DNA of 64,000 nt from NCBI GenBank assembly GCA_030248215.1, contig JASANG010002537.1:1-64000 (forward strand), written 5' to 3'. Position numbers and translations under genes: made by a program. Numbering within the stretch: position 1 is the stretch's first letter; each line of letters starts with the position of its first letter. The notes under the pieces were generated by a model, which had not been told where the DNA came from, did no database searches, and saw nothing but the letters and a program-made list of their open reading frames with translations. Positions 10,691 through 21,166 of the stretch are shown piece by piece. This stretch comes from Enoplolaimus lenunculus (Eukaryota > Nematoda > Enoplea > Enoplida > Thoracostomopsidae).

Positions 10691-11270
10691 AGAAATTTAC
10701 TTTAAGTGCAGTAACCGATTACCAAAAAAATTTGTGGTTCGCTACTATGCGCCGCAACTAATTTGTTGCAGTATCTACAATATATATTCATCGTTTTTGA
10801 GCAAAAACAGCGTTATTTATATGTGAGGTTAAAGAATCGCGGAACCATATGAATAAAGCATCAAAAATATACAATTACCATTATTTATTGCCAACGACTT
10901 AATTTAAACATAAATCCTAAATTCCATGCCGATAAGTTCGTTGAATATTTTACTATAGAAAATTGATCAAAACCAAAAATTTCATTTCCTAGACACGACC
11001 TAATTTATCATTAAACTTTGAACTGAACTCCTTTGTCTGCAATTGGCTTTATCAGTTCACTGTGACCTGTTTAAATCAAAAATGACCTAAATATTTGATT
11101 AGGTTCATCCTGTGCCACGGCTGGTGTAATACAGGAAGTGTCTCGATTGCCAGCGGCTGCGCCGTTGCTGGCCCTTGTTCGCTAAATTTTATCCTTTGAG
11201 AACGTGTAGGTATATAGCAGCGCTAAATTAATTTGTCTTTTTACTAGACAATTGTTTTTCCATTGAGCGC
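10691..11270. other. No gene seen
   Basis: AT-rich single-copy-looking DNA, no conserved frame. Confidence 0.5.
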
Positions 11271-11470
11271 CAGTGTGTAGAACAGGGTTGTGACAGTATT
11301 ATAAGCATATCCCTAAATTGTAAGACAAGCCTATGCGTAAGAATGAGCTTTTAACTGAGCCTGAGCCTAAGCTTGAGCCTAAACCTAAGCAAAAAATTAG
11401 TCTATAGCTTAAGTCTGCTCTATTGCAGTCCTACAGAACAATTTCGCCCGTGATCTTCACATGAGATCCC
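11271..11470 (+). mobile_element. Telomere-like MITE (family 1)
   Basis: Left end CAGTGTGTAGAACAGGG, then TATTATAAGCATATCCC, GAGCCTAAGCTTGAGCC units, AAAAAATTAGTC, TTGCAGTCCTACAG and the right end TGATCTTCACATGAG. The order matches the better copies at 15166 and 61492. Confidence 0.82.
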
Positions 11471-12800
11471 CAAGTTACCTCAGCGTACCAAGTTGCTTGT
11501 CTGCAAATGTTTAACGAGTGTTTGTATGGGTAGCGAGTGCCGCGACGACCGCCCTTCCTACCCCATAGGCAAGCCGGGCACCTTGAGGACCCATTGGGAA
11601 AAACCTACCCACCTTGTGAACAATTCAACTTGAACATTAAGTTATTTTAATTCGAGCTTATTTCATTTCTGACTCGCTTCGCTCGCGAATTTTTTCGACC
11701 CTTATAGATTACGTCTTTACGTATGTTGCCCTGGTTCTGGATAAGCTGCTGCAACTCTGTTTGATACCTCAAAAACAAGGCCTCATTTCGTGGACGGAGA
11801 AGACTTTGGATACCGTAGTTGCGGCCCTGAGGGCAACACGTGAAAAACGATACGATTTTTAGTTCATGAATTTTTTTGAGATTAAAATTTAAATTTTTGG
11901 ATATAATAATTCAATGCTTTGAAACAAAGCAATCATACACCATAACAGTTAATTGAATCCTAAAACCAAAGGTTTCCAAAATCAACAACACTTTTAATAT
12001 TCAAATTTCGTGACACAAATGAAACGCATCATTGGGTTTCAGCAACTTCATGATCATATTTTGTATGCAGAATAATAACACTTCGGCGAACCGAAACAAG
12101 AACAGTTGGTGGTGATTGTAGTCTGTTCATGCTTATTCCTGGGACGTCTCGTGTTTGTTTGCAACATTGGTTTTGTTATTACTTTTTTATAAAACTAATG
12201 TATTGAAATATTTTTCGTAATTAACAATACTTCATCATTTTCATGCTACGGTAGTTCTCTATGTATCCCATGCACTGAACTTGTTTTCTTCGCAGTTATT
12301 AATCGACTATGAAACGATAACAGGGTGTAACTCAAGGGTAGGATTTAGGTTTAGGCTTAGACTTAGGAATTGTTTTAAATTCAATCTAATAAATAATAGT
12401 ATCTCATGCTGAGAGGATGGGTATTTTCTTGTTTGAAATTAGCGTTTAAGACTGACAAGAAAATAATAATATACCATTTCATTTAACCGTTGTATGGTAG
12501 CAGGGCGCATAAGTGTGTTTTTTGATTGCAAGTGTATGACAGTATTATGTTTTAATGTTTCGGAATTCGATTGTTCTGGCATGTTGCCGTGGACATAACA
12601 AAATCCGAAAAAACATACCATGGCTATGTTACAAGAGTGGACTTAAGCTCAATTTCAGTTTTGTAAATTTTATTGTTGTTCTTACTCAAACTTGAAATCG
12701 AATTTAAAAGTCGAAGGTCACCTTTAAGACATCGGAAGTTTTATGATACAAATTTGTACCATTTTGAACCAAACGTGTTTTATCAAAATGCCGCCGTGTT
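11471..12800. other. Intergenic, repeat scraps only
   Basis: Contains a stretch with CTCGCTTCGCTCGCGA at 11683, also seen inside the hAT-like copy at 45639-45794, and a short TTAGGTTTAGGCTTAG scrap at 12348. No gene supported. Confidence 0.5.
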
Positions 12801-13043
12801 TTATTTAAAAAATATCAGCGGGCGTCCGTTATATTTTGGCCAGTCTGCAATTTCCCACGCCGGTACTTTTCCCGCAAATCGTTTCGCAGCCAGGCCCAAA
12901 CCGCGTCTTAGTTGTTGCCTGCAATGATCGACACAATATTCAATTTGATTTTGACACACAATACTACAAAACGGACCACAACGAATTGACTCGAACGTCA
13001 ACATGCAACAAAGCATTAATAGCAATTTTTGTTGTATAATCAT
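12801..13043 (-). CDS. Small secreted cysteine-rich protein, member B
   Basis: An 80-residue single-exon frame from ATG 13043. The signal peptide (residues 1-22, rich in L, M and C) ends near SIRC. The mature part begins GPFCSIVCQNQIEYCVDHC, the same CX3CX6CX3C framework as the protein at 8431-8694, followed by RQQLRR, a basic stretch and VPAWEIADWPKY. The shared QIE.CV.HC.QQ core and spaced W/W/Y tail show common descent; the region between differs in length, so the pair is not a recent copy. The stop codon lies inside TTAAATAAAAC, so AATAAA overlaps the stop exactly as in its paralogue. One extra cysteine near the predicted cleavage site could be signal or mature. Probably a secreted peptide, perhaps host-defence or signalling; this is inference. 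Confidence 0.72.
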   Translation of the reverse strand: MIIQQKLLLMLCCMLTFESIRCGPFCSIVCQNQIEYCVDHCRQQLRRGLGLAAKRFAGKVPAWEIADWPKYNGRPLIFFK

Positions 13044-13965
13044 TATTTTATATTTCTATGACAGTCGATATACTAAAATACTGATGATAATAATTATACT
13101 GACTCTGAAATGAACCACATTATTATTCCGTGTATGTCACCGGACATTCCTATTATTAGTGTCGGAGCTGGAGCAGGTTATGGTGGGTCGTGGGTCCCAT
13201 TCTTAATTTTAGTGTGAGGCCGCTTGCGATGATTGAACAATTTTTCAAATTCTGACGAATATTATCAGCCATTTTTTTGCTTAAAATCTTGTTAGGTGGG
13301 GTCTCCTCGTTGGAGCGAGCCCCGCTAATGGGAATATGGGGGTAGCTAGCCTGGCCCTATATTAATATATCATAGACATGTGTTGCGCAAACAGCAGCCA
13401 GAAATTGTTGGTAAGGGAGTCGAGACGATTTATAGGAAGGGGAGTGAAAATTCGCGTGCTCGGTACACTAGCAGTTTGGCGCTGTTGAAATCATTTTGAG
13501 CTGGGTGGGCGTAGATGTTCATTGGGGGGGCGCACGATCTTATCCCTCGTATTAAACAAGCCTGATTCTTTTCAGCAAACAGTGAGCGATGCGTCATAGA
13601 CACGAGCACGTCACATACTTAAGTAACTTTCGCGCTACCTGATTTGTTTTAAATTTTTGAACCAGAGATTCCTTCAAGAACTTGTTCTGTTTCCGTTGTG
13701 ACTGTTGCTTGCCTAGGGATGTTTTTTTGCGAATTTCACCAAAGCCAACTCAATCCATACTTAAATCCTAAATACAAAAAGTCTGCAGCTTCAATTAGTT
13801 TAGTTCACCAAATTGAATATATTTTAGACGGGATTTTAAGAGTACTCGAAATGATGGTCTTGATGCCGATGTGAGGGTTCGGTCAATTTTGGATCCACCA
13901 AAGTAAAAAATTAATTCTAAACAGTCACCGCTGAAATATAAACGAGACCTTCGCCTAAAACACTA
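13044..13965. other. Intergenic, GC-rich repeat scraps
   Basis: 13295-13365 (GGTGGGGTCTCC...AGCCTGGCCCT) and 13505-13545 look like worn hAT-type repeat pieces. No gene seen. Confidence 0.5.
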
Positions 13966-14147
13966 TTGAAAACACAGACGGATTTTAGCATAATCCTAAA
14001 TCTAAGCCTCGGCCTCAGCCTAAGAGCAAGAATAAGCCTATTCTTACGCCTAAGCCTAAGCATAAGCAAAAAATTTACTCTAAAGCTTCTGCTTACTCGA
14101 TTGCCGGCTCGCAAAATACCGCTACGCTTCTGATCTTAATATGGGCC
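13966..14147 (+). mobile_element. Telomere-like MITE (family 1)
   Basis: CCTAAATCTAAGCCTCGGCC and later GCCTAAGCCTAAGC units, then AAAAAATTTACTC and the right end TGATCTTAATATGGGCC. The left end is worn. Confidence 0.8.
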
Positions 14148-14561
14148 AACAATTACGACAAAGACCTCAAGCAGTTTATAAACAGTGACCGTCAAAATAA
14201 AACCGATGCCAGCGCCTAAACACTATAACGAAGTCTTATTTTGGTTCGACAAAAACTGCAATTAGTTCGCTTTGTTTTATTGCGGTACGCAGAGCAGCCA
14301 GAAAAATTATGCAATGATACGTTACGAAATTTCATTGAATTCCTGAAGGGAATATATCCGTCCAGTGAACTCAAATAAAACCAGTTTTTGTGTTTTCGAT
14401 TTTTTAGGTACTGATGATCATACAAAATGTGTACACCTTTTTTATACGAAATACATGTGCCATAGCCATATTTGTAATTCAGACCAATACTGTGATAGAC
14501 TATTTCAATGCAGAATTACCGCCCAATCTAGCAGAATGCATTATTCGCGCTAATAAACGTG

Positions 14562-14743
14562 GGCCCATGCATAGACCAGAGCCGTAAGAGTATAAGGCAT
14601 AAGCCCAAGTTGCGAAAGCCTGAGTGTGTGAGGATAAGCGTATTGCTAAAGCCTAAGCCTAAGCAAAAAATTAGTCTAAACCTTAAACTTACTCTACTAT
14701 AATGCCACCAAAGAACGGTCCGCCCCTCAATTATTCATGGACC
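14562..14743 (+). mobile_element. Telomere-like MITE (family 1) with target duplication
   Basis: Starts GGCCCATGCATAGACCAGAG and ends TTATTCATGGACC. Flanks TAAACGTG (14554-14561) and TGAGCGTG (14744-14751) agree at 6 of 8 bases, as expected for an old 8-bp target duplication. Confidence 0.83.
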
Positions 14744-14759
14744 TGAGCGTGAAAGATTA

Positions 14760-14870
14760 CGAATTTGCTAACCCTTAACCTCAGCAATAAAATTAGTCTA
14801 CGCCTTCTTACATTTACACTATTATAATTCCGCGGAAAAACGGCCTGGCCCTACACTATACATAGAGCTG
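14760..14870 (+). mobile_element. Partial MITE family 1 copy
   Basis: Repeats the right half of its neighbour (ATTAGTCTACGCCTT..., ACGGCCTGGCCCT, ATACATAGAGC), including flank sequence GAGTGTGGAAGATTAAAAATT. This suggests a local ~130 bp duplication. Confidence 0.7.
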
Positions 14871-15165
14871 AGTGTGGAAGATTAAAAATTGGTGCTTATG
14901 CATCTGTTGAACACATTTGCGGTTGGTATATGTAAAGCTTTTGTTATTTTTGTTGAGTTGAAAAAATATATGTATTGGAAACTTTGATGTTAAAATGAAA
15001 ATCAGGCACGAAACAACTAAAATCGTACGTTTCCGATATCACGAAGCATAGATTATATATGTGATCAAATTTTTTCCTTCAAAACCACAGTTGTCTGTTT
15101 TGTCGTTCATCAAAATTAAAAACACCATTCTTGACTGTTAACTAATCACGAACGACATTTGCCAC

Positions 15166-15326
15166 GTCCAATGTAAAGAACCGGATCGGAGCAGTATTAT
15201 AAGAATGTTACTAAGCCTAAAGCTTAAGCCTAAGCCTAAGCTAAGCAACAAAATTAGTCTAACGATTACGCTTACTCTATTCTAGTCCCACAGGAAAACG
15301 TTCCGCCCCTGATCTTTACATGGGCC
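15166..15326 (+). mobile_element. Telomere-like MITE (family 1) with target duplication
   Basis: 161 bp copy with both ends: GTCCAATGTAAAGAACCGG and CCCCTGATCTTTACATGGGCC. Flanks TTTGCCAC (15158-15165) and ATTGCCAC (15327-15334) match at 7 of 8. Interior AAGCTTAAGCCTAAGCC units. Confidence 0.88.
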
Positions 15327-15602
15327 ATTGCCACTATTATGTAAACTTCATGTCGATGGTAAATCGGCAAAAATATTATTGAAACATGATTATACCGTTT
15401 GTTTCAGAAAATTAAATTAAAATTAAATTTAGAGTTTTCTAAGTAGAATGTGGCACCATTTAACGGAAAATGGCTGACCGAGCGTAAAACATTGTTCTTG
15501 AAGTAAATACACAAGTACTATTATAGGATACTGCTTAATTTTTGTACACTATTGGACCAATAGTATTGGCTACAAATGCAAGGAAACATGCAACTATGTT
15601 AA

Positions 15603-15828
15603 GGGCCCGTATTCTCAAATGTGTTTAGCACCTATCACCAATAAGTGATAGTAGATCTTGTAACTTTCAAACCAGCGCATGACGAGGTTCAAAATTCAGC
15701 ACGATTTTCGCATTCGATTTGTCCTACTTGTGTACTCAAATTTTGAGATCCGCAATTGCCGATGTTCTTCTGTTTGAAAACTTATGGCTAACTAGTGATA
15801 GATGCTATTCGCACTTGAGAACACGGGC
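15603..15828. mobile_element. MITE family 4 (GGGCCCGTATTCTCAAATG ends)
   Basis: The two ends are inverted copies: GGGCCCGTATTCTCAAATG with TAGCACCTATCACCA, and the complement GCCCGTGTTCTCAAGTG with TAGCATCTATCACTA. The interior (TTTCAAACCAGCGCATGACG) recurs at 52330-52420. No frame inside. Confidence 0.83.
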
Positions 15829-16200
15829 ATAGAATTTAATAGTGACCTCATTTAAACTAGCAATGATATCAAATACAATTAACATTTAAATTCGTCTTCT
15901 AAAAGTAAAAAGTTCCACTGCCATCGTTTTACGTTTAAAATTAGTTTTAATATACAACTTATCCAACACGCCCACGCGTATTGTTTATCCAGCCATTAAA
16001 GTAGTAGACGTATATATCAACCAACTAAAACACTGTTCAGGCGCTGCATAATAGACCAGTTACTAATCATCCACGTTGGTCAGCAAAGATTAGAACTTCG
16101 GCTGGTTATAATTCACACTGGACTTTATATCCCATTCGGTATTGGGTTTAAAATTACGGCTGAGCTACGACATAAAATTGCAACTTTAATTCTACGCAAT
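15829..16200. other. No gene seen
   Basis: AT-rich DNA without conserved frames. Confidence 0.45.
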
Positions 16201-16260
16201 GTAGTCCCGTAGAGCGTATTTCGGAGGGAGTCAATTTGACTCACCATTTCTTGCAGTGTA
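16201..16260. mobile_element. Half copy of MITE family 3
   Basis: Sixty bases align without gaps to 5581-5640 (GTCCCGTAGAGCGTATTTCG... through TTGCAGTGTA). Both fragments share the GTCCC(A/G)TAGAGC segment, so they are a subfamily distinct from the copy at 54339. Confidence 0.75.
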
Positions 16261-17279
16261 TACATTATTTACAAAAAAGCTTAAAAGAATAATACCATCA
16301 TTACCATATTGCCTTCAAAGAATACATGTGTACTTTGTTCGTTTACCTCAAAATGTGCCAGAGTAACAAAAACAAGTTTTAAAAGCGCTTTCGTATGAAA
16401 CTTTCAGTGCAAGCAAGTCAACGAAAACCAAATTAATAGGCTGTATTCAATAAGCAATAAAATATTTACTAGACGCCATAAGCGGTCCGCGGTAAAGTTT
16501 CTCTGTTTCCGGACCACCACGGCAGGGGAAAACTTAATGTTGCTGAAAAAGAATAATCGAGCACTATTAATATTCAACGGCAACTGTCCAAATCTGTTGT
16601 TAAGAGCTCACCTGACTTTTAGAGTGAATGAATGTTATGGCTTTAAAAGCCAAAATATTAGGACTCGACAAAATGCAATGAAAAACTTAGTAAAATAAAT
16701 GCCGTAGTAAAATAAATGCCGTACAAGTTTAGTTCAATTTTGTAAGAAAATGTACTAATTAGTCAAAGATTCTTAGTCGAAATACGCCGCAAGCCATAAA
16801 CCAATACGTATTAAAGGAAGTAAGCTGCACTAAGCTGGTGTCCCAGAAACTAGATTGCGGCTGTAATTAAAATTAAAATGTTTGAGACTTTTTAAAATCA
16901 TTTTTTAAACCGTAAAGCGGATGTGGAGTTAGAAAAACATTTGTGCATTCAAAGCTTTAACATAATATATCAATCAAATCCTTATTAGCAGTTCTATTTG
17001 TAGGTTTGAAGGTTTTTACAAAATTTTCCTATTAAATAGTAAAGTCACAAGGCACCTCTGTTTTAAAGCAAAGCAAAATACTTTTCGCTAGGCATCCGGA
17101 TAGACCGGACGACCGCAGTTCACAGGTGGCAAATCTGACGCTTATACATGGTTGTATATTGTGTGTAAACTAAATTAAGAATGAGCCCAGTTACATTTCT
17201 ATGGCTTGTACGAAAAGTGATAAAATAAACTTGCAGTACGGCTTGAATTATAAAAATAAAGTATGTTTACAATGTTTTA
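16261..17279. other. No gene seen
   Basis: AT-rich sequence, one short direct repeat AGTAAAATAAATGCCGT at 16690-16725. Confidence 0.45.
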
Positions 17280-17475
17280 CTTTGCTTCTTACTTTTAGCA
17301 AATAATTTTTAAAGTGTTGCAAAAAATTTTGATTTCAGACTTGTTCTTTTTAAGAAATCCCGGCTTTATTTCTGAATGTTGTATCAAAAGTTAATTCCAA
17401 ACGCAACGAACGACAAATTTTTGTAAAACTATGGAAAATTTCAATTACGAAATTGCCGGAACTAAAAGTTACATT
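17280..17475. mobile_element. Fragment of MITE family 2 interior
   Basis: The run from TTGCAAAAAATTTTGATTTC through AAGAAATCCCGG, AAACGCAACGAACGACAA and GAAATTGCCGGAAC parallels the interior of the copy at 28930-29228. Ends not found. Confidence 0.5.
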
Positions 17476-17694
17476 ATGCTATTTGAATACTACGCAACAA
17501 TTTTCGTTTTCATCGATTAACAAATCGTTGAGTTGTGAAGTTTTTCGTTAGGCTCCATATCTTAAAAACCCAATGTGGCCACCTTGGCAGACTGTACCTG
17601 ATGGTTAAACGCTATTGGATGAAAACCTAAATAAGAAACGTCCAATTATATTTAAATCGCTAGGCCCATGTATCGACGAGGCCCCACCCAATTT

Positions 17695-18585
17695 AAAAAG
17701 GGTAATATCCTGATTTCCCAAAATTCTAATTTTCCGGGTAATATCCCAATTTCGTAATAGCAGTGTTTGGGGTTACATGCCAATTTTGCTTGCGAAATCC
17801 AAATATCCTGGGAAAAGTTACTATGTAGGGTCCCTTAAAGTTGCGGGGGTTCCGGGGGGGGGCGGCAGCTCCCCTGAGAACATAATTTAAAAAGTTGTCT
17901 ATGTGGAGGGTGGAAGGTTTTATCTCGGGACGTTGTCGTTTATTGTATTCTCAAAGGGGTTGTGTCTCTACAACCCCCCACACACTGGCAATTTACGTAT
18001 ATATAGAATTTTAATTAAACACTGTAATTGTGTATCAAATTCATTTTCAAACAGCTAAGCCTTATCAATTTCGAAAATCCTTAGCGGAAAACGTAGTGCC
18101 CAAAATCACAATTTCCCGTGTAATATCGGAATTTTCCAAAATTCCAATTTCCCTTTTAATACCATAATTTCCCATAATCACATTTTTCCAAAATGTCGAG
18201 CGGAAAAGGCTGCGCCCAAAATCGTAATTTCCCGGGTATATACTATCCGAATTTTCCAAAATCCCAATTTCCGGATTAGCATTCCAATTTCAAAAAATCC
18301 TAATTTCGTACCCAATTTCCTGGGTATATATTCCCAAAATCCCAATGTTCGAAAGTCCTGAGCGAAGAAGGCTGCGTCAAAAATCCTAATTTCCCAAAAT
18401 TCCAATTTCCCGGGTAATATCCCAATTTCCCAAAATCCCAACATCAAAATCCCGAGTTCACCCAAAATCCAAATTTCCCGGCTCCGAATATTAAAAAAAA
18501 CCAATTTGACGGGTAAGATCTCAATTTCCCAAAATCCCAATTTGACGGGTAAGATCTCAATTTCCCAAAATCCCAATTTCCCGAG
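17695..18585. repeat. Degenerate array of CCCAATTTCCC / AATTTCCCAAAATCCC
   Basis: Dozens of imperfect 16-35 bp units such as AAAATCCCAATTTCCCGGG and GGGTAATATCCC, densest at 18100-18585, with one exact 41-bp direct repeat (18508-18548 and 18549-18589 region). Minus-strand frames reading LGFWEIEILP repeats come from this array and are not genes. Confidence 0.85.
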
Positions 18586-19029
18586 TACTGTATTGACCCG
18601 AATAAGAGGGGGGAGTGATATTTATTTGGGTTCTCCAGAGGGTACCCCCTTGCTATTCGGTTACGGACTGTTACTTATTTTTAACCCACGCTCCGCCGCC
18701 CTTCGTTACTGATATATCTGGTTGTGCAATTATCCGTTGAATTAAACATTTATTTGTCTTGTGTCAATAGCTTGAGCGATAATACAAGGTAATAAAATTA
18801 TGAATGTACTTTCAAAATTTAGGTACTGTTTAAAGTTTGGAACTCAAATTATTTGGTCCTGGAGTCATTTTGCGCTAAAATTAGGGATAATTGACATTTG
18901 TGGACTCTAATTAAAGTTTAGGGACTGTATCCGCTTACGGACTCTTATTAGGGATACGGACTCCTATTGATTTGGACTCAAAATGGGGACTCCCTCTTAT
19001 TACCCCCTTTTATTCGGGTCAATACAGTA
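18586..19029. mobile_element. MITE family 6 (CTGTATTGACCCGAATAA ends)
   Basis: TACTGTATTGACCCGAATAA begins the element and its complement ends it (TTATTCGGGTCAATACAGTA), with GGGGG next to both ends. TA flanks each side, as for Tc1/mariner-type insertions. A related copy in reverse orientation lies at about 35807-36155. No transposase frame. Confidence 0.87.
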
Positions 19030-19273
19030 GTATCCGCGAAATTTGGGAGAGACCACTTTAGTACATGGGCCAACAGCTGCATGAAAACCGGAAAGACAAA
19101 TGTTCGCTGCGGCCACAATTTAATGGAGCGTTTGAGATATTGTATAAATAAATCTACATTAAACGCAGCTAAAGCATACAAAAATTAGTCAAGGCTGGAA
19201 GAATTTATAAATTTGAAGCTGTTGCATAAGTATATAATATAAAGGCTTTTTAAAATATAATCCATGTATGGCA

Positions 19274-19567
19274 ACGAGGGTGCAACTGGAGGCGAAAAAT
19301 ACCGGAGCCGGATGCCAACCTAACACAATTTGCCGATGCCAGAGGTGAAGTACCTATAATGTTTTGCAAAAACTTTTGGTTAGATTTATTTTAGGAAATC
19401 CAGACAATATATTTCTCCACGCTGCACCTCACGCTTAATACAAACGCACAGATAATTTAGTTTTAACAAAGCTGTGAAAATGTTCACTTAGGAAATCGCC
19501 GAAACCTTCGTTAAACATTTTGGAGCTGATGCGGACGCCGATTTCCAGCCGGAACCGGAGGCGTAGC
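19274..19567. mobile_element. MITE family 2 copy
   Basis: Left end GAGGGTGCAACTGGAGGCG, AAAAATACCGGAGCCGGATG and the later GCCGATTTCCAGCCGGAACC correspond to the two CCGG-rich ends of the copy at 4915-5262. The right terminus is worn. Confidence 0.75.
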
Positions 19568-19974
19568 GTCTGTTGTAACTTGAGTAAGTTTGCTGCTTTT
19601 CAATTTAATGCTCTGGTATTCGAAAACTAAACAAAAATCTTATTTCTTTGAAAAACATTTACAAATTTCTGAAGGCCATCTTTTGATAATCAACGTTTTA
19701 GAACTTTTTGTTGTACGCCATCTTTCGAAGAGCAATTTTGTTTTTAGGACAAAGCACAAAGCATCTTCTGCGACTAGACCGCAGCGTACAAAGCGAACCT
19801 AGAACTTGCCAAAATGGATTGAATGAAAATTAAATAGGAAACTACTCCATCATATTTTATGTCTGAAAAAACTGTATTTAAGGTATATGGCTGCATAAAT
19901 TTAGATAGTGGATATATTGATAAATATCACTGCCGAGTGCCGCTGAAATTAAAATGCAACTTGGCACGGTTCAG

Positions 19975-20160
19975 GTCCGTGGCCAACTCACCTTGCTTTA
20001 GTAGGTAAACATTTTCCAGGAGGAACGTACATGGGTTTTGAAAAACTTTACAAGCGAGATTGAAAATTTTTAAGGGGCTAAAATTTTGATAGTGGGGCAG
20101 CGGCGTACTGAGAAATTTTGATTAGGGGGCCGCATCCAGTCAGGCCCGTGCATTTAGTTT
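19975..20160 (+). mobile_element. Degraded copy of the GGCCCGTAGCCA repeat family
   Basis: CCGTGGCCAACTCACCTTGC, then CCAGGAGGAACGTACATGGG and CTTTACAAGCGAGATTG match the order in the copies at 37367, 49332 and 55087. It fades into GGGGCAGCGGCGTACTG. Confidence 0.6.
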
Positions 20161-21166
20161 TCTCCTAAAACAAACAGAACCCTTTAGCAGTATATACTCA
20201 TATGAATTTTTGATGGGATTTTTATGGGATTGTTTTACAATTGCTTGAAAGCTATATTTTTGTGGCAGTTATTTTCCTTGGAACTCTGCACCGTGATGTT
20301 TTATTATATTCTGTCACTGCCAAAGAAAGTAGACCATAAATGGAAATCACTTAGCTAGGCGTCTAATTTTGGATCAAGAAAGTCTTGTCAATTTGCGATA
20401 ACTCTGCAGATAAAATTGTACCACGAAATGCGCTCACCAGTGCCGGGTGTAACAGTTGCCATACCTGCAATGGAGTTCCTCACGCAAATAAAATAATATT
20501 TTTAACCAGACCTGTAATATTGACAAATGACATACCGTTCAACCCGGCTTGATGAGACAAACAAAATGGTGCAATTTTTCCTAAGTAACTCACCCTGCAA
20601 AAACAGCGTCATTAGAGCTGTGAATTTCGGAGATCTTTCTTTAATTATGTACCTAGGCAATGTTTTACTTTAAACGTTTCAGGAGGCCGCTGCACGCATG
20701 ACGAAGAGAGCCGTTTTATATATGCATATAATGGATATGCCTGTTTTTGCAGCCGGGTATTTTTACTGCTGCTGCATATGAACGTACTACATACATCAGC
20801 AGTAGTATTTGCCCGATATGTAGCATTTGCAAGAGGTTTTGCTTTCCTCCGTGCATCCGCAGACACTGTGACGAACATGGATTTGTTGAGCGGCATAATA
20901 ACAGGGTAGGCAGTTAGCACTAAGCAGGGAAATCGTGGTCGCCCCAAAATTCGAATTCACGGTCTCGTTGAGATGTCGTTAACGATTTACCAGTTTTCGG
21001 TGATAAGATTCAAAATTCTCCAACACAAATTGCTTGATACAGCACTTTGGTTATGTATACACGTCAGGTCTAGACATAATCAGTCTTGTACTATTTACTA
21101 ATTGATGGCGTTATGCATTATTTATAATTACCAAGTTTAAGCACCTTCTATATATAACTATATCAC
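20161..21166. other. No gene seen; upstream region of the WDR74-like gene
   Basis: A 100-codon minus frame (20645-20947) has no domain and no homologue in the window, so I leave it out. TATATATAACTATATC at 21149 lies just before the WDR74 start and may be promoter or plain AT-rich DNA. Confidence 0.45.

Noticed and set aside
18178-18576. Repetitive LGFWEIEILP protein
   Set aside because: Translation of the CCCAATTTCCC array; no start context or domain.
20645-20947. 100-codon minus-strand frame as a gene
   Set aside because: No recognisable feature and no repeat of the sequence pattern; likely chance.
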